NCBI GenBank assembly: GCA_003116875.1
Contig: BCKT01000003.1
Location: forward strand, 561,143-625,142
DNA length: 64,000 bases
Origin: Takashimella koratensis
Lineage: Eukaryota > Basidiomycota > Tremellomycetes > Trichosporonales > Tetragoniomycetaceae
Reading direction: 5' to 3'
A program made the position numbers and the translations under genes. Of this stretch, positions 61,969 to 64,000 are shown piece by piece. The stretch's first letter is position 1. Every line of letters starts with the position of its first letter. The notes below the pieces were generated by a model. The model was not told the origin of the DNA, did no database searches, and worked only from the letters and a program-made list of their open reading frames with translations.

Positions 61969-64000
61969 ATGGTACGTGTGGCGTTCACTTGAATCACAAC
62001 TTCCATCCGCCTCTTCCTCTTTCATCCATCCTCTCATCCACCCATCCATTCAATCCCCGCTGACATCCCGTGTACAGGCGACCAAGGGACCCCGGCGGTA
62101 TCCGTCCGACCTGTCGCAGAACGCTTCTGGCCCCTCGCGCCCCTCCCGGTCAGCTCGGACCGCTGCTCAGGCATCTCAACCCACAACCACTTCCACTTCC
62201 ACATCCACCACCTCCAACCCAAATCCTAATCAAAATCCCAAACGCACCTCCACCACCAACGACGGATCCAAAGCCTCATCCCGCCCCTCGTCCCGCCCTT
62301 CGTCCAGCCACGCGGCCACCGCAACACCCGCGGCCGACGGCAGCAACAGCAAGGGTCGGGCGGGTGCGAAGAAGTCCAAGTCGCACGGGAAACTTCGCCA
62401 CGCAGCGTCCAAGCCGGGCTTGAAGCAGGGGAAACACAACAGCCGGCCGGACCTTGCCGCCGTTGCGAGGCAGACTCCACCGCCACTCCCGCTGGGTCCG
62501 TCGTCGTCGCAGCCCTCGGCAGCGGGCGGGTCTGGTTCGGGGCTCGCGCAGTACAGTTCCCTCGCGGACCTCCTTCAGCAGGCGGGATACGAGCACACAC
62601 GCGTGCTCACGCCCGACGCTGAGCGCCGGCGGCGGATCCGGCAGACACTAGATGACGAGGAGGACGACAGCGTGCGTGCAAGTCCCAGCGCTAGCCGGAT
62701 CGGGAGCAGCCATCTCCACTTCGCCGGACCGGGACCTAGTAGCCTCGGACCCGGTAAGTCGACAGTCTCGCATGTCACTCAGGCAAATGGGCCAGTACGG
62801 AGTAGCAGCAGTGTCCTCCGAAGTGTGGCGTTGCAGGACGCGAGCCTCCTCCTCAACTCGGTCCCGGGGCAGGCGGGCGCGGTCGCTGGGGAAGACAAGG
62901 AGTGGTGGGGTAACAGTCTGGCGGCTTTGGCCCTCGCCCGCAAGGCGAAAGCGGGCAACGCCGCGGCTGCGGGCCCGGCCATCGGGCCTAGCGCGAGCAC
63001 AAGTAGCAACCTCGTTAGAGATCCGACACACCAGGGGATTATTCGAGGCGGGGTCCGGAAAGCGAAAAGTAACTGGGAACTAGACCGCACGGTCCCTTCT
63101 TCTTCAGTGGCGGAAGAACCACTCCCGCCTCGACCACGAGTGCCCTCCAACATCCCCTACGCTTCGCTCGCGACCACCATCGAGGCGAAGTATAATACGA
63201 CTTATACGGCTCAGCCAATGACCAAGGCGTCAACTCGGCCCCTCGACTCGTCAGCACCGCCGTTTGTTCCCGCCGCGTACGCCGCCACCGACGCACAGAC
63301 CGCTATGGGGATGCAAATACCAGAGTTTACGCCACAGCAACAAGCACAAGAGTCGACGCCACGGCCTCCGCTCAAGTCGAAGATTAGCTTGAGCTCGCTG
63401 AACCCCGCAGCGAGGCCATTCGAGCCGGGCATGCAGAGCCCATCTATTCCCGAGTCCGAGTCGTTCCCTGCGTTTGAGTCGTCGGTCGTATCAGCCGCAA
63501 TTGCGCCCGAGTTCGAGCCGGTTGTCAAGATTGAGCGAGAGAAGGAAGCGGAACTACCAATCTCACCGGCTGAGCAAAGCGACGACTCGTCTCGCTCCTC
63601 GCCCATCTCATCCGACGAAGACGTCGTGATCAAGATGGAGCCCGAGGACCCGGCGGTCGCGTACGGGATGGGATTCGGATTCGGGTTCGGGTACTCGCCC
63701 TTGCCCGAGGACTACGAGGCGCAAAGGGACGAAGACGAGGCGTTCAGTTTGGGTTCAAGGTCGACGTCGCGCTCGACTTCGGAGTCGATCACCCGTGAGC
63801 GACTGGGTAAAGTGTCGGACGAAGATAGCTGGGCGGCGATGACGGAGGCGGAGATGCAAGGAGATGCCGTGTTGGGCTTTGAGAACCCAGGTCTTGGGTT
63901 CGGCTCGACCTTGGGTGAGAGAGGGGGTATGATTGACGCAACGGGTGGTGCTGGAGCGAGGGTGCTTGCTTCTGCAATTGAGTATTCAGAAGACCTCGAC
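61969..64000 (+). CDS. Long disordered protein with two PAM2 motifs (partial, 3' end outside the window)
   Basis: I do not recognise the whole protein. The first coding exon is ATG only (61969-61971). A 106-nt intron (61972-62077) leads to ATKGPRRYPSDLSQNASGPS. About 640 open codons follow without a stop to the window end. The sequence is Ser/Pro/Ala/Gly-rich with short conserved-looking islands: AQYSSLADLLQQAGYEHTRV with LTPDAERRRRIRQTL, DKEWWGNSLAALALARKAKA and EDSWAAMTEAEMQGDAVLGF. Two motifs fit PAM2, the peptide bound by the MLLE domain of poly(A)-binding protein: PLDSSAPPFVP (coding near 63242-63271) and SLNPAARPFEP (63398-63427). A role in mRNA translation, decay or transport is therefore suggested, by inference only. 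Confidence 0.72.
63242..63271 (+). other. PAM2-like motif 1
   Basis: Encodes LDSSAPPFVP, matching the spacing L-x-x-x-A-x-x-F-x-P of PAM2 with Asp in place of the usual Asn. Confidence 0.55.
63398..63427 (+). other. PAM2 motif 2
   Basis: Encodes LNPAARPFEP preceded by Ser-Ser, an almost ideal PAM2 (consensus LNxxAxxFxP). It lies 52 codons after the first motif in the same frame. Confidence 0.7.

Noticed and set aside
62754..62782. GTAAGT ... CAG segment of 29 nt in the PAM2 gene
   Set aside because: Below workable intron size, and the frame is open through it, so it was kept as exon.

Overview
The window is nuclear DNA of a fungus, most likely a basidiomycete and plausibly a Tremellomycete-type yeast. 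Almost every gene is cut by short introns (about 40-110 nt, GTGAGT/GTAAGT-like donors, CTGAC/CTAAC branch sites, CAG/TAG acceptors). Coding sequence is moderately GC-rich. The gene set includes glucosylceramide synthase, an RBM5-type splicing factor and a Kin4-type kinase. I see 25 protein-coding genes, two of them cut by the window ends. I found no tRNA, rRNA, transposon or CRISPR. Class and species are inferred from style only.

Layout. 1-8862, all on the minus strand: SEC8 (exocyst, partial), a GPH-type sugar/H+ symporter, and an RRM/zinc-finger/G-patch splicing factor. 9183-14908: five genes on alternating strands, namely NDUFB4-like complex I subunit, TAPT1/EMP65-like ER protein, GPI2, COX17 and the LYR protein ETFRF1/LYRM5. 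15211-23012: the giant ribosome-biogenesis gene UTP20. 23242-30994: a Maf nucleotide pyrophosphatase, a Shewanella-like phosphatase, a membrane-tethered methyltransferase, RAD18 and the glucosylceramide synthase gene. 31209-38998: a membrane-anchored beta-helix protein, an SDR oxidoreductase and SEC39. 38999-47049: a 3.2 kb intergenic/leader region followed by a Kin4-family kinase. 47801-54227: a QDR-type drug/H+ antiporter and MMM1 (ERMES). 54866-58617: three small unrecognised proteins, at least two of them homologous. 58982-64000: a TENA/THI-4 protein and a long disordered protein (partial) carrying two PAM2 motifs.

There is no operon or obvious biosynthetic cluster; these are mostly housekeeping genes. 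Two broad themes recur: secretory/ER-contact functions (SEC8, TAPT1, GPI2, GCS1, SEC39, MMM1) and small mitochondrial factors (NDUFB4-like, COX17, ETFRF1).

The most unusual observations are: perfect strand alternation over 17 consecutive genes (5995-50634); a divergent pair of small paralogues with a probable third member (54866-58617); a 1.4 kb stretch without any ATG in front of the kinase; two GC-AG introns; an 11-nt internal microexon; genes whose first coding exon is only the start codon; and two PAM2 motifs in an otherwise unknown protein. Exon boundaries were placed by eye from splice consensus, reading frame and family resemblance. No alignment or search was run.
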